Origin: Phaeodactylum tricornutum CCAP 1055/1
Taxonomy: Eukaryota > Bacillariophyta > Bacillariophyceae > Surirellales > Neidiaceae
DNA: 64,000 nt
Reading direction: 5' to 3'
NCBI RefSeq assembly: GCF_000150955.2
Contig: NC_011675.1
Location: forward strand, 617,439 to 681,438
Under the pieces are notes generated by a model, which saw nothing but the letters and a program-made list of their open reading frames with translations, was not told the origin of the DNA and did no database searches. A program made the translations under genes and the position numbers. This document shows positions 10,394 to 19,904 of the stretch, one piece after another; position 1 is the stretch's first letter; the number at the start of each line of letters is the position of its first letter.

Positions 10394-11335
10394 TCAGTCC
10401 TCCATAAGCTTCGCAGATTCTCCAAACAAGAGCGTATCTGGTTCAAGTGGCATATACATCATCATGAAGATACTCGAGAACAGAATAAGGGTCAGACCTA
10501 CCGATGTCCACAGCACAACGTTGAAGTACTGAATTTGAAACATGGTTTTGTAAGGCGTGACCCATTCGCCGTATGCATTGTAGTAACCATAACCGTAGTA
10601 GCCAGCGAACTGCCCAGAACTTCCATCTCCGTTCGCGTTGTCGGCTCCTCCTTCGCCACCGCCTTGCTCTCCACCTTCTTGACCTTCTTCTTCTCCACCA
10701 CCTTCCAGGCGACGGTGACTGGAAGCGCCAGTATCTTCGCTCTCTTCAACAACAAGATTAACTACGATAGTCTGTCCACTAGCTTTGGCTTGCTCGTCCA
10801 TTTCCAAAAGAGCAACGCTAATCTGTTGATCCAACGCACTAGCTCTTGGCGTATCCACAACAATTTTCATTCCCGATATACCCGATATTTTGGCATGCTT
10901 CTCGAGTAGATCGATGCTCAGGGATTCAGCTTCTTCCAATTGATCGAGATGGGACAAAAGTGCGTGGCAGTGGTGGCCAGAGATCTCCATGTGTCCTACA
11001 ACGCCGTTCTTGGATTCATCGGAAACAAGCCCAGCGACCAAAGGCATTGTGCTAAGGTCAACACCGCTTCCAGACACTCCTATCACAACACTGGAGTCAG
11101 CTTTGCGAAACAAATCCGGAACAACAGTCATTCCCGGATGTTGTAGACGACGGCGACCCGATCCGTGCAGGGCATTCCAGAACGAAGCCACGCCATCGAC
11201 CGAAGACTCGATGCTTTTGGCGGTGGTGCGGCGGACAGTTCCACCTTTTCCGAGCTCAATAACTGCGACTTTGGTGGCCGCATCGACCACGAACACAATT
11301 GAAGCAAAAGTCAGAAAAAAGAGAGACTTCATCAT
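10394..11335 (-). CDS. Type I membrane protein resembling V-ATPase accessory subunits (Ac45/ATP6AP2/Voa1-like)
   Basis: A 313-residue protein with a cleavable signal peptide (about residues 1-19, ending VVDA), a lumenal domain, a Glu/Gly/Gln-rich linker (about 210-240), a Tyr/Gly-rich patch, a single transmembrane helix at about 271-293 and a short tail. The end of the helix and tail (MYMPLEPDTLLFG) resemble the C-terminus of V-ATPase accessory proteins, where the equivalent segment packs against the proton ring during Vo assembly. That resemblance is from memory and is the main basis for the name. Two RRRL/HRRL basic sites (about residues 62 and 208) could be processing sites, as known for Ac45 and the prorenin receptor. 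The start is the first of two adjacent ATGs. Confidence 0.6.
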   Translation of the reverse strand: MMKSLFFLTFASIVFVVDAATKVAVIELGKGGTVRRTTAKSIESSVDGVASFWNALHGSGRRRLQHPGMTVVPDLFRKADSSVVIGVSGSGVDLSTMPLVAGLVSDESKNGVVGHMEISGHHCHALLSHLDQLEEAESLSIDLLEKHAKISGISGMKIVVDTPRASALDQQISVALLEMDEQAKASGQTIVVNLVVEESEDTGASSHRRLEGGGEEEGQEGGEQGGGEGGADNANGDGSSGQFAGYYGYGYYNAYGEWVTPYKTMFQIQYFNVVLWTSVGLTLILFSSIFMMMYMPLEPDTLLFGESAKLMED

Positions 11336-12945
11336 GGTATACGATGGTTCTGACTATGATACTGCATTTCTTATTTCCTGCTGCTTCCTTCTCGCTGCTG
11401 CCGCGAAAGCGAACGGAGACAAAAAAGCGAGCCGGTCGGAAAGAACAAACCAACAGTAAGGAACGCTCGCTCCCACACGGTCAAAGCATAAACGTGGGAA
11501 ATTGTTAGCGATTCCACTTTCGACCGTATCCTTATTGTAGATGACTAGTCCGACTAAAAATGTTTTGGGACTCCCAGTTTACAGTCAATACGTTCATGAC
11601 AGTCAGTGGTTGGAAATAGTCGAACACTATCAACATTGTTTCTCAGAACTAAAGTCTGGCTTTAGAAAGGAAGACAATAGGATGAAAGATAACAACAGAT
11701 CTAGCTTATCCAGAATCGAGCTTGTTTGGCACAGTTGAGGTAATTATTGATCGCAGTAAAATTGATTTGTCCCAGCGAATCTCGCAGTCCCATTCAACGA
11801 TATTTCGCTAATCTCCGGCCGACAAAAAGCCAGGGAATCTCTCCGTACAGAGAATTTCCCGGTTGCTTGCACGTGCTTTTTAAAGCTCAAACTTTTTGGG
11901 CAGAAGAATAGGCTTCAGTGTCTCTGTCGTCTCCCCTCTCATAGGAGTGGAGTGTGATCCAGATCGCGGTCGAGTTGCCAGTTCATCACCATCCGATATA
12001 CTCTGCGAGGCGTGCAACAAATATTTGTGTAAGGAAAGATTTAGAAGAATTTCACAAAGGAACAAGTGTGCAGTGCAACGATATCTCTTCATACTAATTC
12101 GAAGCAGACAGTAAGAAGAATCTCGAGCACAAGAACTGTTGTCGTCCGAATTCAATCACGCACCTTCTTGCGAGGAGTCGTCTGTGCTGATCCGAGCATC
12201 CTTTGGTCTTCCGAAGACAAGCGGCTCAGAGTATCATGTTGGAATTCCATAGTTCCTTCTAATTACAAGCGTTCACTGCGAATTGAGGTTTTTGCGTATA
12301 TTTTTATGTAGTAAGTTCTTTTTTCCTAGCGGAGGCGTGGCGAGGCAAGGGTCGTGCGTGCTGGTTCTGTGAATTCACGAATGCGTAGCAAATGAATCGG
12401 TAACTGTAAGCGATACCAGACCAGACCACTTCGCGGAAAATCGTTGTATTGTAATGTATAAATAAATAACGTCTACGCCAAATAAGCGTTAACGAACGAG
12501 GTCCACACTTGGGGATTGGCTTGCTGTAAGATGGTATATTTAACGCTTTCAGCCAGCCTCCCCCCCCCCCCTCCCGTATTGACTGTGAACAGCTCTACCT
12601 AAAATAAGTGTTGAGCTCTCTCTATTATCCCGTGGAGCGAGTTAGATGATGATTAACGCGGGTCGTTCACATTCAGCTTCCCTACACTGAGGTAAATTGA
12701 CGAAAGAGTACATGGGGAATAACCGGCCAAATCGGCTTCATGAAAGTCCCACTTCGGAACGAAGGAACAAATTACGTTTACCTTGTTGCCAACAGTAAAA
12801 TATTAGTATGTAAATCTTATTCTGAGACGTCAAATATAGCTGCATAGTCCCTTATTCCAAAACAAAATCGTGGGCCGAACGGGAAATGTGAGAAAAGGAT
12901 TGCTATTTGTCCCACCCGGAAATAATCAATTGGGGCACATTGGAC
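11336..12945. other. Long intergenic region without a supported gene
   Basis: About 1.6 kb upstream of the V-ATPase accessory-like gene and downstream of the polyQ gene. Frames at 11541-11738, 11880-12155 and 11896-12114 are short and lack domains. It holds a 12-base C run at 12560-12571 immediately followed by a TTGACTGTGAAC motif (12579-12590), a second related motif TTTACAGTCAATA at 11578-11590, and an AATAAATAA stretch near 12463. Confidence 0.45.
12560..12571. repeat. C12 homopolymer
   Basis: Twelve consecutive C residues in an intergenic region, next to a TTGACTGTGAAC motif. Length is likely variable between strains or assemblies. Confidence 0.8.
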
Positions 12946-14882
12946 CTAGTTTTGCTCATGATCTTCTTTCGAAGACAAGCTCCCTGACTTCGCCTGCTTC
13001 TTCTGGCGTTTGCGCTCCTTCCACTCGGCAAAGCTACCGCTCGCAAATGTCTCGGATCCTCCTTCAGAGAGGGACTCTTCCTTGGTGATATCAAATGATC
13101 GTTTCTTTTTCACAATTCCGCCAACAAACACTCCGGTAGCCTTTGTTTTACTGTCCATCGGCTTCGAGTGCTTACTTCTGTCGCTGTGCTCATTCGCCGA
13201 AGCATCATTGGATGAGCCTGAGCCTGGATCGATCGTCGAGAACTTGGTAACCGGCAAATCTGGATTCTTCTTTTTCTTGGATTCAGTTTTGCTACCATTG
13301 TAGCTATTCTTTTTTCCCTTATCAGCAGCTGGGGTGCTTGGGAGGGGTGTTTCGAGATCACTGACAGCCAAAACTTCCATGAGCCATGACGACATAGAGC
13401 CTCCGTCTTTTGTAGCTGGGCGTGTTGCAAGTAGAGCTACCCAACGCTCGTGACGGTCCTTGCCGGTTTTATCGATGAGCTTTTTTGGCGACACAGGCTT
13501 CTGCATGGCACTATTAGTCTTCATCGTTTGATCTTTCTCCATCGTAGATCTGGACGACCGAACCCCAGCCGTTTTAGCGTCCGTTTCGATTGGCTGTTTA
13601 TCATGAATGTCAGAGTCTGCACTATGCGACGAGATCCCATCAGCTTCAACAGCGTTATCGTATGGGGTAGAGATCTGGGCGGGAATGCCATTCTTCATGT
13701 CAGTGTGGTCGTCTTCGCCTCCAGAGTCGTCATCTGGGCCTTTTGGAATGTCTTCACCGCCATGTTTGTGCCGCTTGCGAAAGTTGCGTTTCGCAACTGG
13801 GACCTTGCAGTGTGAACAGTAGCGAAATTTGATTCCGGCATTGCGACAGGCGAAGTACGAGCAGATGAGCTCTTCGCCATGTTTGACGTTTTCGGGAATG
13901 ACGAAATATGCTGTCTGAAAAAATTAAAATGCATCCCACAGTATAAAGTGTTAGGCAACAAACTTCAATGTGCATAATCATGGGCGTTTAAAAAGAGTGT
14001 ACCTACCTTGAAGTTGTGATCCATTGGCATTCCCCTGGCGCGACATGGCACGATCACAGAGCCTGGAGCCTTTTCCATTTCATCCTTGTTACTTGCTCCA
14101 GCCGGCAGAGCGGACAGGGCTGCTTCGCTGGTTACAGCAGCAGTAGAGGCTTTTTTCTTGTGTTGAACTTTGTGGTCCTGGCGGACCATTCTCTCCGACG
14201 GATCTTCGCGAAGCATACCGCTGGAGGCTTCTACAGGACGTCGACTCGACGATACCATCGGAGACTGCGAAGATGCGGCCAGTAGCTGCTGGCGACGCTC
14301 TTCAAGACGCTGCAAACCTTCAAGCTCCGACGCAAGAGCAGAGTTTGAGCCAGGGCCGCGTACTCCACCCATTCCTCCCAAAATGCCAGAAAGTCCGTTA
14401 AGAGCCCCCGAACGACTAAGTGCCAAGATTTCTGCATGAGACAACCGAGGCTGCTGTTGTTGTTGGTGGTGGTGCTGACGAAGCTGAGCCGCCGCGAGAG
14501 CAGAGCGCATATCTGCTGAATGATTGTTGTTGCCGCCACCGAGCCCCAAAAGCGAAGCCAGCTGCTGCTGCTGCTGTTGTTGCCCACCATACTGGGAAAA
14601 GATGCCTTGGTCACGAAACTGCCCCAGCAGACCACCCGACATCGGAGCGCCGTAAGCGTTCTGAGCATGCTGTTGGAGGTAAAGCTGCTCTTCAAGCGAA
14701 AGTCCCGCGTCACCACCAAGACCGCGGAGGCGTAGCGTTTCGGCGAAACCTCGACCCTGCATTATACCACCGTCGCGTTGTTGCCCTCGCGGGGGCTCGT
14801 GATTGTCCGCGGCGTTCACGAGGAGCGAAAGGGGGGACTGATCGCTACCCTGGTTGGGTATAGATCCGTGTCGATTGTTCAT
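12946..14882 (-). CDS. PolyQ protein with an unassigned Cys/His-rich domain
   Basis: Exon 1 is 14882-14007 and exon 2 is 13914-12946, joined over a 92-bp phase-0 intron (GTAGGT donor, TTTCAG acceptor), giving 614 residues. The N-terminal 270 residues are low complexity with Q7 and HHHQQQQQ runs. Residues about 276-344 form a compact conserved-looking domain: PCRARGMPMDHN, then an IPENVKHG segment, then Cys310, Cys315, Cys325, Cys328, a basic AKRNFRKRH and His341/His343. The spacing C-x4-C-x9-C-x2-C-x12-H-x-H suggests a zinc site, with Cys280 as a possible extra ligand. The remaining 270 residues are Ser/Lys-rich and disordered. The overall architecture resembles a nuclear regulator, but this is inference and I cannot name a family. 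Confidence 0.8.
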
Positions 14883-15876
14883 ATTGACACGATTTTTATT
14901 GTTATTGCTGCGCTACGAGAGGAATGGTGGTTGTCGTCGCCACACCTTTCGTGCCTTTTAATTTGCGAGAGGTATGCGTTGTGTGAAAGTCGAAAACAGC
15001 GTTCGAGAATATTGTGTAGAATTACCGTAGAATCTGACCACAAAACAATAAGTCCGCCCAGCAGCGCAAAAAAGCACAAGCCACTGACAGTCACTACCTT
15101 GTTCTACGAGATCTTTGGTGCTGTCGATGTTCTGGTTAGTGTAGATCCGTGACTACAAAACCTATCCTGTTCCTATCTTCGGTCACAATTGTGATAACTA
15201 CTCTTAGTAGAATATAGGTAGGATGTCTGATTGTGTCCGATGTGATTTTGGTTTTCTTCACGTACGTTTGTCGTAACCCACAGAACAAGGCAGCTCGCTC
15301 GTTCATTTCGTGGACAGAATTTCCACGGTTCTTCGATTGTTTTGTGCAATCCACGACGAGGTCATCGAAAAATTTCGAATATAAAATCGAAGAACTGGTT
15401 ATTCAGCTTTGCACAAAAGATCGGGAAATAAAAAATTCATATATGTGGACAAGACTGTTAGTTGTTGTGAATATGGAGTAGAAGCCAGTGATGACGTATG
15501 CATAGAAACTTCAAGAGTTGGGCATCCGAGTGACGTTCACTGTCATGGATTGTGGAAAGGTTGTGGTCACAACCCGTCACAACTCAACTCCCCACGAGCG
15601 CAGTAGAAATGCCGAAGACACGGACGGAATCTTCTGTGGCTGAGAATTCCTTGTACCTTTCGTGGCGCCGAAGCGTGTCGAGGACCGACGCTAACAGTCG
15701 GTAAAGTTCTGATGCCCTGCCAATTTGTATCGCATCCCAATCCAGTATCCCTCAAACATTCTGACTGTGAAAAAATACGGCGAGTACTATAATACTTGAA
15801 AATACCCTCCTGCATAAAAAGATCTTTATTGGGTATCCGATCGAGAAAGGCAGTCATTTAATCGTAAGTCCCTGTC
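14883..15876. other. Intergenic
   Basis: About 1 kb with no supported gene; open frames are short and overlapping. A TGACAGTCAC element at about 15085 lies 200 bp upstream of the polyQ gene start. The right half is the 3' flank of the mitochondrial coiled-coil gene. Confidence 0.4.
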
Positions 15877-17619
15877 CTAGATTGTTCGGTCGCGGGTCAT
15901 GGCTACCCTTAGCTGATCCTCGGTGAGACCTGAGATATCTTTCGCGGCTTCCGAAAATTCTTCATCAGTAAACTTTTCACCATCAGCAAAGCGCTGGTCA
16001 AGATCTGCCAATGCCATCAATTCTTTATCAGAAAGCGACAATAGAGCAGCTTCAAGACTAGTCGGTTCTAGTTCAGATTTTTCACCGTCATTCTGCTTTG
16101 CTTCCATTTCAAGCGCGGCTTTAGTCTTCTGCTGTAAGCTTAGCATTTCCTGGCTGAATTGCTGTTCAAAATGCTCTACATTACCTTCTAGACGTTCGAG
16201 TACCCAATCGATGTCATCTTCCGAGTATCGACGATCGTAAGGGGTGTTGATGATGTCGCGATCGGCGACGGGATCCAAGCCCTTTTCCCATTCTTCGTCA
16301 CCATTATTCAACTTCATATTATCGTAATCTAAATCAGGACCCATCTCTTCCAGCGAGCGATCTTCCGCAGCCATTTCAACATCCGTTTCGGCGGATTTAG
16401 ATTCGGCTTGCGCTGCGGCCAGCAGCCGAGCTTCTCGTTCTTCCTGCTTCTTTTCACGTTCCGTCCTCGTATCAGGTCTGGGGAATTTTCCGACGGGTTC
16501 GGGAAAGACAGTGATGAAAGTTTCGCGCAGAGTATCCCTCAAACCGATAGGCGACCCAAGAGTGGGACCTGAATATTTGCCCTCGCCGCTCTTTTCTTCT
16601 CCTGGCACCGACGCGTCCTTGTCGAACAAGAAAAAGCGTGTAGGGTCTTCCATAAGAAGCCGCGCCCCTTCTTTTTCCAAGGCCATGTCGTCATTCAGAA
16701 CTCTCATGCTGGGCACAGCCTCAGGTTTGGGAATTTCCCCTTCGCTGATCGTGTTTTCTTCGTCGAGCATCGCCCGCTGCTTCTTCAGGAGCTCTGTGCG
16801 ACCGGTAGAATGAACCATGGCGCGCAGTCGCGCCTTCTCTTCTAACTGCACTTGTTCTTCCACTCGCTCGGGCGTCCAGAACTTAGCGTCAACGTTCGCT
16901 TCTTCGTACGCCATCTCTTCCAACTCTTCGAGGAGAGCTGCACGCTGAGACTTGTATGTTCGATTCATATGCCAAGTGTGAGTTTCATATTGCCAAAAGT
17001 GAGAGTCGATACTGGGATTTGGTGCCCCTAAAACTCCTCCTGGTCTAGCCCACAGCAACTGCGTAGCCTCCGGTGTGAAACGCGCTTCCACCTCCTCCGG
17101 GCTTGTCAGCCACAAAGGAGCCTCTTCTTCCAATTCATCAATAACGAACTGGCGAGCAGCCGAAAAGCGCTCATGCTTGGCATCTCTTTGCTGTTGCATT
17201 AGTCCGAGATGTTCGTTGAATTCTTTTTCCCGCTGTTCACATAGTTCCTGCTGGCGCAGTGCATTCTGGGCCGAGCGTATGTTCTTTTGTCTCTGTCGTT
17301 CTAAACGACGACGGGTTAGCTCGCGTTCCAAGGCTTCTTGCTCGGCTTTGTCCGCGGCCCGTTGTTGGGCAACTTCCCCGGCATAGCTGCTTCGAAGCAG
17401 CGAAACTTGGCGCTTGTAAGAAGCGTTTCGCTCATTGTATTCACGCGCGGCAAGTTTGTTGTGCAGCTTCTCTTCTCGCGATGTTTTCTTGGTCGCTGCC
17501 GCTTCCTCCTCCGGGCGCGTGCTAGTTCGGCTGTAGAATCGGACGCCGAGATGGTTGCTTGGCGTAATTTGTAGAGAAGGTCGTCCCGCCAAAAGAAGCT
17601 TTCCGCCAGTTCGAAGCAT
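15877..17619 (-). CDS. Mitochondrial coiled-coil protein of unknown function
   Basis: The frame extends to an ATG at 17775, but I prefer the in-frame ATG at 17619 (580 residues) because it opens an Arg/Ser/Leu-rich, acid-free leader (MLRTGGKLLLAGRPS, then VRFYSR), a classic mitochondrial presequence. The next 170 residues are Arg/Glu/Gln-rich and predicted coiled coil (RRRLERQRQKN). The middle contains aromatic-rich blocks (WLTSPEEVEARF, HTWHMNRTY, ARLLMEDPTRFFLF). The C-terminal third is acidic. No catalytic motif is visible. The combination of a basic coil and peripheral acidic arms would fit a lineage-specific mitoribosome or respiratory assembly factor, but that is speculation. Upstream codons 17775-17620 may be 5' UTR. 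Confidence 0.75.
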   Translation of the reverse strand: MLRTGGKLLLAGRPSLQITPSNHLGVRFYSRTSTRPEEEAAATKKTSREEKLHNKLAAREYNERNASYKRQVSLLRSSYAGEVAQQRAADKAEQEALERELTRRRLERQRQKNIRSAQNALRQQELCEQREKEFNEHLGLMQQQRDAKHERFSAARQFVIDELEEEAPLWLTSPEEVEARFTPEATQLLWARPGGVLGAPNPSIDSHFWQYETHTWHMNRTYKSQRAALLEELEEMAYEEANVDAKFWTPERVEEQVQLEEKARLRAMVHSTGRTELLKKQRAMLDEENTISEGEIPKPEAVPSMRVLNDDMALEKEGARLLMEDPTRFFLFDKDASVPGEEKSGEGKYSGPTLGSPIGLRDTLRETFITVFPEPVGKFPRPDTRTEREKKQEEREARLLAAAQAESKSAETDVEMAAEDRSLEEMGPDLDYDNMKLNNGDEEWEKGLDPVADRDIINTPYDRRYSEDDIDWVLERLEGNVEHFEQQFSQEMLSLQQKTKAALEMEAKQNDGEKSELEPTSLEAALLSLSDKELMALADLDQRFADGEKFTDEEFSEAAKDISGLTEDQLRVAMTRDRTI

Positions 17620-18142
17620 GGCTCCGAGACAAAAGGGCACTCGGTGAGAGATCGCTCGAAAGTAAAAACACTTGACTGGCTGGATCAAATTATGATACAC
17701 AGCCTCTTGCTCGCTATCGACTACTCGCGCCGAGTTAGCGGTGTTGTATTTCGGGCCTGCCGGCGATAGCACCATAGGCCTAGAAACCGTTCATTTATAT
17801 TCACAAAGGATAGGGATTCCTTGTGCTTAACATAAACTCCCAATGTAATGAATCGAAAAACCTGTAAAGGGAACCAAATCTATCTCATAATTCAGACAAA
17901 CGCACATGGATGGAATTGGGTTTTGCTGTATGTGACGCACTCACTTTTCATCCGATGATGTTTGAATTTTCGGTGTCTCGTCAGGTTTTCGCTTGTCTCG
18001 ACTAGGTGCCACGCAGGTGTATTCCTTTCTGGCGCGACCGTCGCGTTGGTCACAAAAAAACGCAAGAATTCTTCTTCGGCATTCTGCCTTTGCTTCTCGC
18101 CTTCGACGCCGACACTCTGCAACAAATACAACTTTTAAGAAA
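17620..18142. other. Divergent intergenic region
   Basis: Upstream region shared by the leftward mitochondrial coiled-coil gene and the rightward small membrane-protein gene. In-frame open codons extend into it from both sides (to 17775 and from 17993) and could be N-terminal extensions, but both genes have better-placed starts with targeting leaders. Confidence 0.4.
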
Positions 18143-18554
18143 ATGGCTCCAGTAACTCGTGCTGTCCGTTTTTTAAGCACTCTTCATTCCAGTCTTTCTT
18201 CTTTGCAGCTGAGGCAAAGGAGTGGTAGCTTGCTCCAGAGAACGTTTTACAATCCAGATCACTTTCCCAAATTTCTCGGTGTGTCGATGCTTTTGTCGGG
18301 AATTATGGGCTACCGCTTTATGGGAAGCATACAGCAAAGCGAGGTACGCAAACACATTGCTAACGCTGTCTTTTCAGAGCTTCTGATATATTTTATATTG
18401 ACTGTGAATCTTCTATATTTTATCAACTTTCCAGCACGATCGTGAAATACAGGGTGTTTTGCAAACTCATCAGCAACGGCAGATCCAGCGACGATTTACG
18501 GTGACGAAAGTTAATCGCTCTCCATCAGCGAAACTAATGGCTGCTATCGAATAA
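18143..18554 (+). CDS. Small mitochondrial single-pass membrane protein, two exons
   Basis: Exon 1 is 18143-18343 and exon 2 is 18435-18554, joined over a 91-bp phase-0 intron (GTACGC donor, TTCCAG acceptor). The product is 106 residues. Without splicing the frame reads through 34 intron-encoded residues that are hydrophobic and unlike the rest, then stops. The N-terminus is basic and Ser/Leu-rich with no acids for 37 residues (TRAVRFLSTL, RQRSGSLLQRTFYNP), a mitochondrial leader. A short helix (FLGVSMLLSGIMGYRFMG, about 44-61) is followed by a Gln/Arg-rich amphipathic tail ending at AAIE. The size and layout resemble small respiratory-complex or TIM/MICOS subunits, but I recognise no family. 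The start context is GAAAATGGC. Confidence 0.7.
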
Positions 18555-19038
18555 AGGCACCACCTACAATCCCTGGCTCCCTTTCTCATGGCTGCTGTAC
18601 TGGATTTCCAGACTTTTTTAGCCCGTTTCAACCAACTTTACAACACAGACTCTTTGTTATACAGATACAAATCAACTTGCTTCTTATATGAGAGAGTTTG
18701 AAGATCCTGCTTCTTATACAGAACAGTCTACGTGAAATATAGTTTTTCACGGACACGAGATGTGAACGTGAGGGTTCCTAATGTAAGGTTTCGTTGTGTT
18801 ACGTTAATCGTCGACTGCGCCATCTTCTCGAGTCCCACAAGAGAGCACCCGGAACCGAAAAGGTAAAAGGTATCTTCTCGAAGATACCTCGCCTCAACTT
18901 GGTACAGCTGTCTCATAGAAAAGCAAGGCAAAGGAGACGTGACACCGGTAGGCTTTCTGCGAGAGCTTACGTAGAAATGGTAAGGGGACTGGCTTTCTCT
19001 CAGAACATGTCATAAAAGTTCTTTCGAACGCGGAAATA
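18555..19038. other. Intergenic
   Basis: About 480 bp between two rightward genes with no supported frame; it carries the 3' end of the small mitochondrial gene and the promoter of the plastid protein. Confidence 0.4.
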
Positions 19039-19608
19039 ATGAAAATGAAGGTCATCGCTCTCTTGGTTGCTACCCTTTCCGTTGCCACTGCATTCGCCCC
19101 GCAGGTGGTCAGCAGTCGGTCCACTACTGCTTTAAATGAAAAGTTTTGGGACAAGGTGTGTATGCGTTGGCAAGCTCGGGAATTTGTCCAGGTATCAGCT
19201 ATAAATTCTCATTACTTTTCTTCACAGGTCGCGGGTATGGATCTCTTTGCTCCTAATCCAGACATCAACAAGTATGGACAGCGTGGTAAGAAAGTCAAGC
19301 AGGGATCCATTGGCTCGAACTCTTACGTACCGGCTGGTCTTTCGCTCAGCGAGTACCAGAAAATTCGCCAAAAGGATGTCGCGAAGCGTGACGCCTCCTA
19401 CAAACGTAACGTCGCGAAGGCTGGGAAGTACACTGATTTCACTGACTGGTATGTTAAGCGCGGGACCGAAGAAGGAGGAGGATGGCTAAAGGCTGCTGGA
19501 AGAGGGCACACTTTCGCCAAGCTAAAGTACGAGGACTTGTCGCAACAGAAGAAATACGATGGCACTGGAAATATTTTTGGCAAGAAAACATCGGGCAAAA
19601 AGAAATAG
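19039..19608 (+). CDS. Small plastid-targeted protein of unknown function
   Basis: Exon 1 is 19039-19155 and exon 2 is 19228-19608, giving 165 residues after removal of a 72-bp phase-0 intron (GTGTGT donor, TTCACAG acceptor). The signal peptide ends in VATAFAPQ, a good diatom ASAF-type motif with Phe at +1, followed by a Ser/Arg/Thr transit segment, so import into the complex plastid is likely. The mature part starts near LNEKFWDKVAGMDLF and is basic, Tyr-rich, and mostly helical (KYGQRGKKVKQG, GLSLSEYQKIR, DFTDWYVKRGT). No catalytic motif is seen. The intron is divisible by three and stop-free, so an unspliced transcript would still encode an uninterrupted 189-residue protein. Confidence 0.8.
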   Translation: MKMKVIALLVATLSVATAFAPQVVSSRSTTALNEKFWDKVCMRWQAREFVQVSAINSHYFSSQVAGMDLFAPNPDINKYGQRGKKVKQGSIGSNSYVPAGLSLSEYQKIRQKDVAKRDASYKRNVAKAGKYTDFTDWYVKRGTEEGGGWLKAAGRGHTFAKLKYEDLSQQKKYDGTGNIFGKKTSGKKK

Positions 19609-19904
19609 GTAGCTCACGCGACGAGGACTAAACTTTCAATAGTGCATTGAGAAAAGTGTATACCTTAGAGAGCTTCTAACTGTAAATGAGCCAATGTAGA
19701 CATTTGCAAACAAAATGTGCGCAGCCAACTGATGTACATGAATTACTTTGATATCTACAAATAAGACTGTTCTACGTTTACTATGCGGACTCATGTCGGT
19801 CTCTGTAAAAGAAGTTTGGTCAACCATTTGCAAAGGAATTATGTAGGTGGTTTCCAGACCCAATGCACTATCGTGCTGCAGTTTTTCCATTTTTAACTTT
19901 ACAG

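Noticed and set aside
14420-14863. Plus-strand frame opposite the polyQ gene
   Set aside because: It is the reverse of the Gln-rich exon and has no domain. The opposite frame has the conserved domain and splice sites.
17892-18131. Minus-strand frame upstream of the small mitochondrial gene
   Set aside because: It overlaps the leader region of the spliced plus-strand gene, uses rare residues throughout and has no domain.
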